Positions 33,877 to 42,187 of a DNA stretch of 64,000 nt are shown piece after piece. Origin of the DNA: Lawsonibacter hominis (GTDB lineage Bacteria > Bacillota > Clostridia > Oscillospirales > Oscillospiraceae); contig NZ_JACOPP010000017.1 in the NCBI RefSeq assembly GCF_014287895.1, forward strand, positions 3,370 to 67,369, written 5' to 3'. Each line of letters opens with the position of its first letter. Within the stretch, counting starts at the first letter, position 1. Under the pieces are notes generated by a model that saw nothing but the letters and a program-made list of their open reading frames with translations, was not told the DNA's origin and ran no database searches. The position numbers and the translations under genes were made by a program.

Positions 33877-34356
33877 CTATCTCAAATCAAAAAGAACGCT
33901 TTCATAGTCCTTTACGAAATACTTTATATTTGTGCGTCCTTTCTGAATAATTGTGTGGCCTTCTGCTTCCAGTTTTTCCTTTTGTGCTTCTATACCGCCG
34001 GGATATTTTGCGTTCAATTCCCCGTTTGCCTTTAAGGTTCGCCAATACGGGGTTTCATCTTCGGAACGCTGGTAACTCGCCCATGCTGCAATAGATACAA
34101 AAATTCCTGCTGTAATAGGCTCTGTGAAATCCGCTCCATTCAGTTCAGCAAAATATTCACGGATTTTTCCGACAGTAATTACTTTGCCATAAGGAATTAG
34201 TTTCATTACCTTGTCATAATCGATTGGCGGGGCAAAATACATTCTGCTTCCGCCATATTTCTCAATGCTTTTCTGGTCGGTAATGGTCTGAAATTTAGGC
34301 ATATCCTTGCTATCGTGTAGCATGGCATTAAAATCTTTTTTATCTTCATTCGCCAT
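33877..34356 (-). CDS. MGMT-family (alkyltransferase-like) protein
   Basis: This 159-residue protein carries the DNA-binding part of O6-alkylguanine-DNA alkyltransferase: IPYGKVITVGKIREYF near residue 55 and a helix ending ASYQRSEDETPYWR. The family's reactive PCHR site is not present, so it is closer to the alkyltransferase-like proteins that bind damaged bases without repairing them. It has its own promoter with an operator-like palindrome (34378-34406) and is cargo of element A. Confidence 0.75.
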   Translation of the reverse strand: MANEDKKDFNAMLHDSKDMPKFQTITDQKSIEKYGGSRMYFAPPIDYDKVMKLIPYGKVITVGKIREYFAELNGADFTEPITAGIFVSIAAWASYQRSEDETPYWRTLKANGELNAKYPGGIEAQKEKLEAEGHTIIQKGRTNIKYFVKDYESVLFDLR

Positions 34357-34377
34357 TTCTCAACACCTCCTGCCTTA

Positions 34378-34406
34378 ATTATAGTGGAGTAGACTACTCC
34401 ATGCAA
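34378..34406 (-). promoter_or_regulatory. Promoter with palindromic operator for the MGMT-like gene
   Basis: On the minus strand, TTGCAT (34401-34406), a 17-nt spacer and TATAAT (34378-34383) are seen. The spacer is almost entirely filled by the perfect palindrome TGGAGTAGACTACTCCA (34385-34401). A repressor bound there would block RNA polymerase. Confidence 0.75.
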
Positions 34407-34627
34407 TGAGACGGTTTGAAAATAATCTTGAAAAATGTAATTGTGATTGGATTTGAATAAACTTGCTGAACGGGAACAGCTTGCAGCGCAAGGTGTTTCC
34501 GGGCGGCAAGTCCACAAAGGGGTAGCTGGCGGCAGCCAGCGCAGGGGAAGTGTAGCTTCCCCTGTGATGATTGGCTGGAGCCGGAACGCTGCGGGCAATC
34601 ATCCGCTTTCCGCAGGAAGCCCCGGCA

Positions 34628-34668
34628 GGGCGCAACACACTACCTTCAGGTGGTGTATAGTTGCGCCC
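34628..34668 (+). other. Putative oriT of element A (MobQ type)
   Basis: Outer arms GGGCGCAAC/GTTGCGCCC (34628-34636, 34660-34668) enclose ACACTACC/GGTGGTGT (34637-34644, 34649-34656). The sequence ATAGTTGCGCCCT resembles the nick region of RSF1010/MobQ oriTs. A related block with ATAGAAGTGCGCCCT is found next to the other MobQ relaxase at 55349-55388. Confidence 0.7.
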
Positions 34669-34710
34669 TCTTTCAGAGGGGCAGTCCACGGGCTGCGGCT
34701 CTGAAAGCAA

Positions 34711-35025
34711 TCATGGCCGTTTCCGGCCTGCGTCCTCTCCCTGAAAATTACCGTTACCGGCAAATACTTTTTCCATGAGCTGACGAGTGCTGTCTTTGTG
34801 GAACAGCAGCTTCAAGAACAAACTGACCTGTTCATCCGTGATGGCTTCCGGGTGGGGAAGGTAGCTTTCCAGCATGGCGGCTCTGGTGCAAAGCCGGTGC
34901 GTCCGTTCCTTCCGTGTCAGCGTCTTTATCTGGTGTTCCAACATCTTTTCTTCATGCTGCGCCCTCTGCAGCTTCTTTTCCGTTTTCTCTATCTCCTGAT
35001 TGAGTGCTTCCAGCTTTTCATTCAT
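34711..35025 (-). CDS. DUF3847 protein
   Basis: This 104-residue coiled-coil protein (EALNQEIEKTEKKLQRAQ) has the family sequence RKERTHRLCTRAAMLES near residue 40. DUF3847 genes accompany MobQ relaxases and oriT in mobilisable elements; a homologue is at 54130-54489. A relaxosome role is inference. It overlaps the RepA-like gene by four bases. Confidence 0.8.
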   Translation of the reverse strand: MNEKLEALNQEIEKTEKKLQRAQHEEKMLEHQIKTLTRKERTHRLCTRAAMLESYLPHPEAITDEQVSLFLKLLFHKDSTRQLMEKVFAGNGNFQGEDAGRKRP

Positions 35026-35360
35026 AGGCGGCTGTCCTCCTTTTTCGGAATGAGTACATATATCTTGTTGGGTTCCCCGAAGCCCTGACGCACTCGCAGT
35101 ATCAGTCCGGCGTCCTCCAATTCATTCAGGGAACGCTTCACGGTCATGGTGCTGCGGGCAAGTGCCGCCGCCAGTTCCACGATGGGGAAATGGATAAATA
35201 AAATCCCATTGGTGTCCTCTATGCCGGATACAAAAACAATATCCAACATCCGGGCGTACATGACCTTGGCGGTGCTGCTGATCGGGAGCCGCAGCATGGC
35301 TCTCGGCAGCGGCATACAGGGCGGCAAGGGGGTGTCTGCGGTCATAAATTCAACTTCCAT
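35022..35360 (-). CDS. RepA-like replication initiator, N-terminal type
   Basis: This 112-residue protein has a winged-helix region: LPISSTAKVMYARMLDI, then STMTVKRSLNELEDAGLILR. This fits the N-terminal domain of the RepA_N initiators, without the C-terminal domain. It is probably the initiator or a regulator of element replication. AAAGGAGG precedes the ATG region. Confidence 0.7.
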   Translation of the reverse strand: MEVEFMTADTPLPPCMPLPRAMLRLPISSTAKVMYARMLDIVFVSGIEDTNGILFIHFPIVELAAALARSTMTVKRSLNELEDAGLILRVRQGFGEPNKIYVLIPKKEDSRL

Positions 35361-35552
35361 TCAATCGGTGTCCTCCTTTACTTTTCGTTTTGAGCGTTTG
35401 GAAAGATAATGGGGGCAGTCCACAATGACCGCCCGGAAACTCTGCTTGCAAGTACGCTGGCATTTCCGGCAAAGGTCGTTGTACGTTACCCGCCCCCGTT
35501 CATTGAGGAAGAAAGACAGTTCCAGCTTCCTCTTTTTCGGCATTCTCGGCAT
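35361..35552 (-). CDS. Small cysteine-rich basic protein (63 aa)
   Basis: The protein contains FFLNERGRVTYNDLCRKC, CKQSFRAVIVDCPHY and a Lys/Arg-rich end. It is clearly related to the 70-aa protein at 42177-42389 of element B. Four spaced cysteines suggest zinc binding. AAGGAGG precedes ATG. Both copies sit directly upstream of a replication-initiation gene. Confidence 0.7.
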   Translation of the reverse strand: MPRMPKKRKLELSFFLNERGRVTYNDLCRKCQRTCKQSFRAVIVDCPHYLSKRSKRKVKEDTD

Positions 35553-36085
35553 GGTGCCTCCTTAAACAAAAATCCGCCCATTTCAGCCGTAACAGCCGCA
35601 ATAGACGGATAACAGATTTTAGTGTTGTGTTTCGGGGCGATTTTCAAGGGAAAAGCGGCCATAGAGCCGCCCGGAAATCCCCCGTAGTATTACGGATAGG
35701 GTAGACTATGCCCTATCGGATTGTTGTGTTTCGGTATCAATTCGGTGTTCATTTTCGCCGGTTCTCCCTGATGTCGTTCCTGCCCCTGGCTCTCACAACG
35801 GCGTTTCGCTCCCTTTGGTACGCTCGTTGCGGTCATGGTTCCTCCATTTCCCTGCCGCAAGTCGTTGCGCTACATCGCCGAGGAGCATATCCCATACAGG
35901 CCGGTCATTCGATTGGAATAATCCATCGATGAACTAAGCCCATTATGGCACATTTTTGAGCCTTCTCCCGTATATCCACAAAGTAGGAAAACCGTCCCAA
36001 AAACGAAAATTTCCACGATTGCGGAACGGGTATGGTATAATGGGATGGACGGCGGCAGCCAGCCGCAGGAAGGAGCGATGTATCT
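35553..36085. other. Intergenic region with the divergent promoter of the XRE gene
   Basis: No gene is seen in this 533-base stretch. It contains a GATAGGG/CCCTATC hairpin (35695-35717) and an extended -10 (TGGTATAAT, 36033-36041) for the plus-strand XRE gene. A related GCGGATAGGG sequence occurs near 42508 in element B, upstream of the relaxase end. Confidence 0.4.
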
Positions 36086-36907
36086 ATGAAAACCCGCATT
36101 TCCGTACAGGAACGCCTGAAAGATTTACGGGTGGAACGGGGCTTAAATCTGGAAGAACTGGCGCAGGAAACCGGCATTTCAAAATCAGCCCTCGGCAGCT
36201 ATGAAAACGACAACGATGAATACAAGGAAATCAATCACGGCAGCCTGTTGAAGCTGGCAGACTTTTATCAGGTGTCCGTTGACTATCTGCTCGGCCTTAC
36301 CAACAATCGGAAATATGAAAACACGCCGATAGAAGAATTACATTTGAGTGATGAAGTCGTGGAACTGCTGAAAAGTGAACGCTTCAACAACCGGCTGCTG
36401 TGTGAGATTATCTCCCATGAAAAATTCAGGGAACTGTTGGCAGACGCAGAAATCTATGTGGACGGGATAGCAACCATGCACTTTCATGACACAAACAGCT
36501 CACTGGCTGCTTTACGGGCTATGATACTGGAAGAACATCCCGAAGCTACGGCAGACCGGGCAATCAAAGTATTGGAAGCCTGTCAGGTAGAGGAAGAAGA
36601 TTTCTTCTGCCATGTGACGCACAAAACATGGGATGCCATTCTCCACGACATACGCAAGGCGCACGAAAATGACAGTGAAAGTGCGCCGGATACCACGCCC
36701 GCCGATGAACTGATACGGGAAGTACAAAAGGCCATGCAATCGCCGGGGGACAGGGTTCAGCAATTCACGGAGATATTCTGCAAGGCGTTTCAGCTTAAAT
36801 ATAAGCGGCTCTCACAAGAGGAACGAAGCCTTTTGAAGAAGCTGTTCAAGAAATCCCCGCTGATAAAACAGTCCGGTATGAACTTCCGGCGCAGGCCGTG
36901 GAAATGA
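36086..36907 (+). CDS. XRE-family regulator with long C-terminal domain
   Basis: This 273-residue protein has a helix-turn-helix at about residues 8-70 (RLKDLRVERGLNLEELAQET, ISKSALGSYEND) ending in VDYLLGLTNNRKYEN, followed by a 200-residue helical domain of the type seen in element regulators. It is the only plus-strand gene of element A and is divergent from the replication genes, fitting a repressor. AAGGAGCG precedes ATG. Confidence 0.87.
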   Translation: MKTRISVQERLKDLRVERGLNLEELAQETGISKSALGSYENDNDEYKEINHGSLLKLADFYQVSVDYLLGLTNNRKYENTPIEELHLSDEVVELLKSERFNNRLLCEIISHEKFRELLADAEIYVDGIATMHFHDTNSSLAALRAMILEEHPEATADRAIKVLEACQVEEEDFFCHVTHKTWDAILHDIRKAHENDSESAPDTTPADELIREVQKAMQSPGDRVQQFTEIFCKAFQLKYKRLSQEERSLLKKLFKKSPLIKQSGMNFRRRPWK

Positions 36908-36909
36908 AA

Positions 36910-36952
36910 ACTGCCGTTGTGGGAATGGTTGTTCCTGCAACGGCAGCTTTGA
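36910..36952. terminator. Terminator between XRE and MBL genes
   Basis: CTGCCGTTG (36911-36919) pairs with CAACGGCAG (36938-36946), followed by CTTTGATT. It separates convergent genes. Confidence 0.65.
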
Positions 36953-37717
36953 TTATATATGAATTTGGAAATCCTGAAACTTAAACAATCCATTTCCCTG
37001 TTTGAGTTTTCCGGCTCTCTCTAATTGTGCAAATCCGGCTTCAATATCGGCTATCAAAGAAACGGGAATATCCAACTGATGGTGTCCGGGCAGAACTTTT
37101 TTTATATTGTATTTCCGTATTCGCCTTATAGATTGATAGAATAGCTTCGGGTCGGTAGTTGGGTAAAATGCGTCCAGGCTTCCCTTGTATATCAAATCCC
37201 CGGAATACAAATAGTTTCGTTCTGGTTCGTAAAAGCAACAATGTCCGGGAGAATGTCCCGGCGTGTGAACAACTTGAATTTCCCGCCCGCCTAAATTTAG
37301 AAAATCGCCATCGTGTAAAATTCTTTGTGGGATACCTTGAAAAATCTGATAAGCGTTAATATCAAAATCTCTTGGAAAATCACAAGGAAGCCTTGTCAAA
37401 TTATTCTTCACAACTTGCAATGGTATCGGAAACCTGACCGATAGCCAGTCCTTTTCCGCTTCATGTACGGCGATATTATCAAAATACTTATGCCCGCCAA
37501 TGTGATCCCAATGAACATGAGTTGTAACTGTCATAACAGGCAGCTTTGTCAGAGAGTCCACAATTTTTCTGATGTTGGAAACGCCTAAACCTGTATCAAT
37601 GAGAATAGCATATTTTTCCCCACATAATAGATAACAATGTGTTTCTTCCCAGTGCTTGTATTCGCTAATAGAGAATGTATCACGGTCTATTTGCTCAATG
37701 GTAAACCAATTATCCAT
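36953..37717 (-). CDS. MBL-fold metallo-hydrolase
   Basis: This 254-residue hydrolase has the binuclear metal site of the metallo-beta-lactamase fold: THVHWDHIGG (near 86), a second His in HTPGHSPGH (near 152), the bridging Asp in YSGDLIYKG (near 173) and the last His in LPGHHQLD (near 212). Substrate is not predictable; hydrolysis of a small ester or thioester, including detoxification, is possible. With the NTF2-like gene it is likely cargo. Confidence 0.85.
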   Translation of the reverse strand: MDNWFTIEQIDRDTFSISEYKHWEETHCYLLCGEKYAILIDTGLGVSNIRKIVDSLTKLPVMTVTTHVHWDHIGGHKYFDNIAVHEAEKDWLSVRFPIPLQVVKNNLTRLPCDFPRDFDINAYQIFQGIPQRILHDGDFLNLGGREIQVVHTPGHSPGHCCFYEPERNYLYSGDLIYKGSLDAFYPTTDPKLFYQSIRRIRKYNIKKVLPGHHQLDIPVSLIADIEAGFAQLERAGKLKQGNGLFKFQDFQIHI

Positions 37718-37751
37718 TCCGCATAATTACCTCCAGCAACTGAATTTCCAG

Positions 37752-38171
37752 TTAAAACCACTTTGCATTTTCATCTCTGAAATGTGGTATATTGCCATCT
37801 TTATAAGGGTCATACCGATTTTCGTTACAACCAAATTCTTTTAAGAGAGCAATCTTGCCATCTGGCGTCCATTCTATCAGTGACATTCCATCAAACGCTT
37901 CTACGTTACCGGCGTCCATCTTATTTTTGAAATACCATTCAACAATGGTTTGATTGCCTTTATGGAAAAATTGCTTGATGTCCCATTGCAAGACAGTTCC
38001 ACGGGTATTCCATTCCTCAAACCAAAGTTTTATTTTCTTGGAGCCGTGGTACTCTGGCCCCCAACTTTCAATATATACGGCATTATCAGAAAATACATTA
38101 AATATACCCAAATCTTTTTTTGCAAGCCACATATCAAACCAAAGTCTGATAATTTTTTCTCTATTGTCCAT
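37752..38171 (-). CDS. NTF2-like (SnoaL-type) protein
   Basis: This 139-residue small cone-shaped-fold protein begins NREKIIRLWFDMWLAKKDL and contains YIESWGPEYHGSKKIKLWFE. That pattern fits the nuclear transport factor 2 superfamily, whose members bind or isomerise small molecules. No specific activity can be assigned. It is co-directional with the MBL-fold gene, 34 bases upstream of it. Confidence 0.78.
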   Translation of the reverse strand: MDNREKIIRLWFDMWLAKKDLGIFNVFSDNAVYIESWGPEYHGSKKIKLWFEEWNTRGTVLQWDIKQFFHKGNQTIVEWYFKNKMDAGNVEAFDGMSLIEWTPDGKIALLKEFGCNENRYDPYKDGNIPHFRDENAKWF

Positions 38172-38189
38172 TTCGCAGCGCCTTCCTTG

Positions 38190-38414
38190 TCAATTTAATT
38201 TTTCAGCGTCTTTGTCCTGCTCTAATTCAATTACATCCAAAATGCCACAATTCAGGGCTTCGCAGATACGAACCAGCGTTTCCATGCTGATGTTTTTGCC
38301 TTTACCCATGTTGGCAATCATATTTGTGGTAAGACCGGCGGCAATCCGCAAGTCCTCTTTCCTCATATTGCGCTCAACCAGCGTGTGCCAGAGGGGTTTA
38401 TAGCTTATGTGCAT
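38190..38414 (-). CDS. Small XRE/Cro-type HTH regulator (74 aa)
   Basis: This DNA-binding protein contains RNMRKEDLRIAAGLTTNMIA and GKNISMETLVRICEALNC, the short Cro/CI-like form. AGGAGG lies before ATG. It heads the HTH, NTF2-like and MBL-fold gene group and may control it. Confidence 0.85.
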   Translation of the reverse strand: MHISYKPLWHTLVERNMRKEDLRIAAGLTTNMIANMGKGKNISMETLVRICEALNCGILDVIELEQDKDAEKLN

Positions 38415-38485
38415 TTATCCTCCTGCCTTTCTCCCGGTTCCGGGGTTTCTGTTCCCATTATATCAAAGTTCTTGCTATTCCACAA

Positions 38486-38499
38486 ATATTTCTTGACAC
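38486..38499. repeat. Right end repeat of element A
   Basis: ATATTTCTTGACAC is the exact inverted complement of 27924-27937. Beyond it the sequence is no longer like element A except for a GTTCCGTCTGGATTGTGC match to 29653-29670. Confidence 0.7.
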
Positions 38500-38552
38500 A
38501 ACCGCCGGTTCCGTCTGGATTGTGCTTTTCCTTTCTTTTCTTGATTACATCT

Positions 38553-38601
38553 ACTTAGCCATAAGCTGCTTCATGCCCTGGCTTTTTACTGATGTGCGAT
38601 A
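38553..38601 (-). pseudogene. Extra Maff2 fragment between elements A and B
   Basis: On the minus strand, AAAAGCCAGGGCATGAAGCA and the next 11 bases encode KSQGMKQLMA, a core piece of Maff2 proteins, followed at once by a stop codon. Read after the N-terminal half at 49346 (ending NPGS) it would give the usual NPGSKSQG join. It therefore seems to mark the left end of element B. Confidence 0.6.
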
Positions 38602-38676
38602 AAGAAGTAATAGAAGTGTAAAAAATTTTGCCGTTCCTATCCGGCACTTAGCTCTTGTGTCGGATAGGTCGGGCGG

Positions 38677-40287
38677 TTATTCGGGCAAGTCCACCTTGCC
38701 AACAAAAGAATAATAAATCTCAATGTCCTGTCTGCGGGTCTTGTTCTCGTCATAGCTGCACTCATGTACAACGATTTTCTCTACAAACTCCCGCAGCAGA
38801 GTAGGGGTAAGTTCTTCAAAGCTGGTATGCCGCCGAACAACATTCATAAACTTTTCTGCGTTCACGGTGGCTTCCTGTGCTTTGGAAAGCTCCGCTTGGA
38901 TAGCGGCGGCTTTTTCTTTCAGTTCCCGTTGCTCTGCTTCATAGTCTGCCGACAGCTCTGTGAAACGCTCGTCTGATATGCGCCCGGTCACGCTGTCCTC
39001 ATACAGCCGCTTGAAGATAGCGGATAACTCGGCTATGCGTTTCTCGGCGGCTTCCAGTTCCTTTTTCTTGGCGGCGTTCCTGCGCTTGCCCCCGTCCTCG
39101 TTCTGCTCAATCAAGAGCTTTATAAACCGGGCTTCGTGCTTTGCCGCATAGCTGGTCACTTTCCGCAGATTGGAGAGAACGCCCGCAGTCAAAAGGTCAG
39201 TGCGGATAAAATGCGCGGTGCAGTCATGGGTACGCTTCTTGTAATTCCCACAGATATAGCAGTCCTGTTTCCGCTTATCGGTCTGGTAACGCTGCTGATA
39301 CATGACACTGCCGCAGTCTGCACAGAACAGTATGCCGGAGAACAAGCCCACTTCATCATAGCGGTTGGGGCGTTTGCGCTGCTTGCGAAGCTCCTGCACC
39401 CGTTCCCATGTTTGGGTGTCTATGATAGGCTCGTGGTGGTTCTCGAATATCGCTTGCTTTTCCTCCGGGTTTTCTACGCTGTGCTTGACTTTGTAAGAGA
39501 GTTTTTCCGTCTTGAAGTTTACCAGACAGCCTGTGTATTCCCGGTTTTCAAGGATATGCACTACGGTATTGGTCGCCCACTTGCACTCATAGCCGGGGTG
39601 GTAGCGGCGGGTGCTGCCCGTCCTGCGGTATTCCAGCGTTCCCGGCGTGGGGATTTGCTGCTCTGTGAGCATACGGGCTATCTTGGTCGGACCATTCCCG
39701 GCAAGACAGAGGTTGTATATCTGCTTGACTACGGGTGCAGCTTCCTCGTCAATAATGAAATTTTCATCCTCGTCCATGAGGTAGCCATACACAGGCTTGC
39801 TTGTGATGGGCTTGCCATTCATGCCTTTTGAGCGTTTTACTGCTTTGATTTTCTTGCTCGTATCTCTCACCAGCCATTCGTTAAAGATATTCCGCAGCGG
39901 GGCAAAGTCATTGTCGCCCTGTGCGCTGTCCACTCCATCATTGATAGCGATGAAGCGGACACCTTTCTGTGGGAAAATCATTTCCGTGTACATTCCCACT
40001 TGCAGGTAGTTTCGCCCTAACCTCGACATATCCTTTACGATAACTGTCCCGACTTTTCCGGCTTCAATGTCCGCAAGCATGGCTTGAAAACCGGGTCTTT
40101 GAAAGTTCGCACCAGAATAACCGTCGTCCGTGTACCAGCGCAGATTGGAAAAGCCGTTCTGCTTTGCATAGGTTTCAAGGATACGCTTCTGATTGGAAAT
40201 GGAATTGCTCTCGCCTTGCAGCTCGTCCTCATGGGAAAGTCTTGGGTAAAGGGCGGTAATTGGTTGTTGGTTGGTCTGTCTTAACAT
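38677..40287 (-). CDS. Large serine recombinase of element B
   Basis: This 536-residue integrase has its catalytic Ser in LYPRLSHEDELQGES, DMSRLGRNYLQVGMYTEM and DNDFAPLRNIFNEWLVRDTS, typical of the TndX/Tn1549-type group. A zinc ribbon (CADCGSVMYQQR) and coiled coil precede the C-terminal KIVVHECSYDENKTRRQDIE. GGAGG precedes ATG. It is about 75 bases inside the left limit of element B. Confidence 0.92.
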   Translation of the reverse strand: MLRQTNQQPITALYPRLSHEDELQGESNSISNQKRILETYAKQNGFSNLRWYTDDGYSGANFQRPGFQAMLADIEAGKVGTVIVKDMSRLGRNYLQVGMYTEMIFPQKGVRFIAINDGVDSAQGDNDFAPLRNIFNEWLVRDTSKKIKAVKRSKGMNGKPITSKPVYGYLMDEDENFIIDEEAAPVVKQIYNLCLAGNGPTKIARMLTEQQIPTPGTLEYRRTGSTRRYHPGYECKWATNTVVHILENREYTGCLVNFKTEKLSYKVKHSVENPEEKQAIFENHHEPIIDTQTWERVQELRKQRKRPNRYDEVGLFSGILFCADCGSVMYQQRYQTDKRKQDCYICGNYKKRTHDCTAHFIRTDLLTAGVLSNLRKVTSYAAKHEARFIKLLIEQNEDGGKRRNAAKKKELEAAEKRIAELSAIFKRLYEDSVTGRISDERFTELSADYEAEQRELKEKAAAIQAELSKAQEATVNAEKFMNVVRRHTSFEELTPTLLREFVEKIVVHECSYDENKTRRQDIEIYYSFVGKVDLPE

Positions 40288-40398
40288 AAAATCCTCCGTT
40301 TCCGACAGCCAGCCCCACTATTCCGTACCTTGATTGTACCACATGGGGCGGCTGTCTGTATAGCGGCAAAAGCGTCAAATCTGCTTCTTTATGGTCGG

Positions 40399-40587
40399 TC
40401 AAATCGCCGTTTTTTGTGTAGCAGCTTCCGCTTCCAGCACTTTCATCATCTTGTCGGCTGCGGTGTCGGTTGCGCCCTGCTTGAAGAAGCCGGAAACGGT
40501 AAGGACGGAGTTGCCCATGCGGATTTCCGTTACACAGTCCGGGCGGCGGTCTGTTTTGGTGGTGCTTGTCTGTTTGGTTTCTGTCAT
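40399..40587 (-). CDS. TnpW-like small transposon protein (62 aa)
   Basis: The core TEIRMGNSVLTVSGFFKQGA, with a KMMKVLEAE end, matches the TnpW family encoded beside serine recombinases. Its ATG overlaps the stop of the DnaC-like gene. Function unproven. Confidence 0.75.
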   Translation of the reverse strand: MTETKQTSTTKTDRRPDCVTEIRMGNSVLTVSGFFKQGATDTAADKMMKVLEAEAATQKTAI

Positions 40588-41441
40588 AGGCTCTCCTTTC
40601 GCTGCTTCATCAGTTGCTTTAATCGTTCCAGCTTTTCCTGTGCGGTTTCCTTTCGGAAGTTGCTGCCCGTGAAGCGGACGGGGGCGCACATGGAAGTCAG
40701 CCTGTCATAGATACGGGCGTGGGGCGTGTCCTGCGGGTGCTGCAATTCCTCCAGCGTGAGGTTGGTCGTGGCGATCAGCGGCTTGCCGCTTCGGTAACGG
40801 CTGTCAATCACGCTGTAAACCTGTTCCAGCCCGTATTCTGTCCCTCGCTCCATACCGAAATCATCAAGTATCAGCAGGGGGTAGCTGCAAAGGCGGGAAA
40901 TATACTCGTTCCTGCCCTCAAAGCTGGCGGCAAGGTCATTGAGTATCGTTGCAAAGTTTGTCATGCAGACGGCAACCTCTTTTTCCATAAGGGCGTTGGC
41001 GATACAGGCAGCAAGGTAGCTTTTTCCTGTCCCCACACCGCCCCAAAACAGGTAGCCGATATTTTCAGCCTGCATGGTTTCCCAGCTCTCCACATAAAAG
41101 CGGGCGGTTTCGGTCTGCGGGTTTCTGCCGTTGTCATGCTCGAATGTCCAGTTCCGCATAGCAGGGTCGGTAAATCCCCGGCGTTTCAAGTCCTCCACTG
41201 TTTCAAGGTGCTTCTGTCGGCTTTCAGCGGCTTCCCGTTTTTCACGGGCTGCCCGTTGGCAGTCGCACTCTGCCGGGTGTCGGTCATGCCCTAACCATTG
41301 GGCGGTTTCTTTTGAAAAGTAGGCTTCTTTGGGCGTATGGCACTTGCCGCAGTATAAAAGCCCGTCCTCGCCTGTGTAGTCCTCCGCTTCGGCGGTAGTG
41401 GTTGTAATGTCCGTAATCATAGCTTCAATCTCGTTTTTCAT
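40584..41441 (-). CDS. DnaC/IstB-like ATP-binding protein
   Basis: This 285-residue AAA+ protein has an N-terminal zinc-finger-like CGKCHTP...CDCQ, Walker A GGVGTGKSYLAACIA near residue 130, Walker B LLILDDFGMER near 188 and sensor IATTNLTLEEL. It probably loads a helicase during element replication. I chose ATG 41441, which overlaps the stop of the replisome-organiser gene; the longer frame is a shadow. Confidence 0.88.
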   Translation of the reverse strand: MKNEIEAMITDITTTTAEAEDYTGEDGLLYCGKCHTPKEAYFSKETAQWLGHDRHPAECDCQRAAREKREAAESRQKHLETVEDLKRRGFTDPAMRNWTFEHDNGRNPQTETARFYVESWETMQAENIGYLFWGGVGTGKSYLAACIANALMEKEVAVCMTNFATILNDLAASFEGRNEYISRLCSYPLLILDDFGMERGTEYGLEQVYSVIDSRYRSGKPLIATTNLTLEELQHPQDTPHARIYDRLTSMCAPVRFTGSNFRKETAQEKLERLKQLMKQRKESL

Positions 41442-42187
41442 AAGCTCTCGCCCTCCTTGCATGAATAATCGGGTATGCCCTGTTTCGGGGCAGCCTTGCC
41501 TTTGGCAGCGTCCTCCTGCGCCCACTTGTAAATGGTGGCTGCATGGCTGTGGTACTGCTTCCCGGTGGAAGCGATATGGCAGGAAAGCCGGTCAATATAA
41601 TACTCCCACTTGTCGGGCAGCTCTGTTTTCAGCCCGGAAAGCTCTGTATCGGTCAGTATCACATTGTTGTATCTGCCATAAGCGGCGGGGGCGGGGTGTC
41701 CCGTTTCTCCCTCTCTCTCTTTTTCTATCTTTATCTCTTTCTCTAACTCTATCTCTATCTCTGGTGGACGAATGTCGGACAAATGTCCGCCTTTTGTCCG
41801 GGACGGTAAAAGTGCCTTGTTTTCCAGCCTTGCAGCCCGTTTCCTTTCGGCTTCGGTAGAGGACTGTCCTATCATCAGTTCAATGTCGGTCATATAGAAA
41901 GCCCCGCTGTCAAGCTGCTCCACAAGCCCCAACTGCCGGAAAATCTCTAAAGCCCTCTCAACCGTCCCTATCTGGTGGCGGGTCAGTGTCGCTATCATCT
42001 GTGCTGTGTAGGGGATATGCTCGTCAAGCTGCAACTTCCCGCCGTTTTTCAGCGATTTTAAGTACAGCTTCAAGAGGATATTGGAATATAAAATTCCGTC
42101 TTTCATATCTTCCAGCAGCACAATGGAGTCGCTGTCAAAAAAGTTCTCTTTCAGCTTGAGGTAGTAATACTTGCGGTTATCTGCCAT
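41438..42187 (-). CDS. Replisome organiser-type protein
   Basis: This 249-residue protein has the N-terminal domain found in phage replisome organisers: KYYYLKLKENFFDSDSIVLL, then a winged helix around TAQMIATLTRHQIGTVERAL. The middle is a Glu/Lys/Ile-rich stretch whose DNA is a simple CTCTATCT-type repeat (41700-41770). It is translationally coupled to the DnaC-like gene. Confidence 0.85.
   Translation of the reverse strand: MADNRKYYYLKLKENFFDSDSIVLLEDMKDGILYSNILLKLYLKSLKNGGKLQLDEHIPYTAQMIATLTRHQIGTVERALEIFRQLGLVEQLDSGAFYMTDIELMIGQSSTEAERKRAARLENKALLPSRTKGGHLSDIRPPEIEIELEKEIKIEKEREGETGHPAPAAYGRYNNVILTDTELSGLKTELPDKWEYYIDRLSCHIASTGKQYHSHAATIYKWAQEDAAKGKAAPKQGIPDYSCKEGESL

Larger units (their letters stand above)
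27930..38498. mobile_element. Element A: mobilisable element with MobQ relaxase
   Basis: The unit is bounded by 14-bp inverted ends. It holds a large serine recombinase, a VapE-type helicase, CHC2 primase-like protein, MobQ relaxase, oriT, DUF3847, RepA-like initiator, and cargo of MGMT-like, MBL-fold, NTF2-like and HTH genes. No secretion genes are present, so it would depend on a helper T4SS. It lacks the dispersed palindromes of the outer ICE. Confidence 0.7.

Noticed and set aside
41700..41770. CTCTATCT-type simple repeat as a phase-variation tract
   Set aside because: The tract is irregular, encodes a Glu/Lys/Ile-rich linker, and repeat-number changes would not have an obvious on/off effect that I can support.
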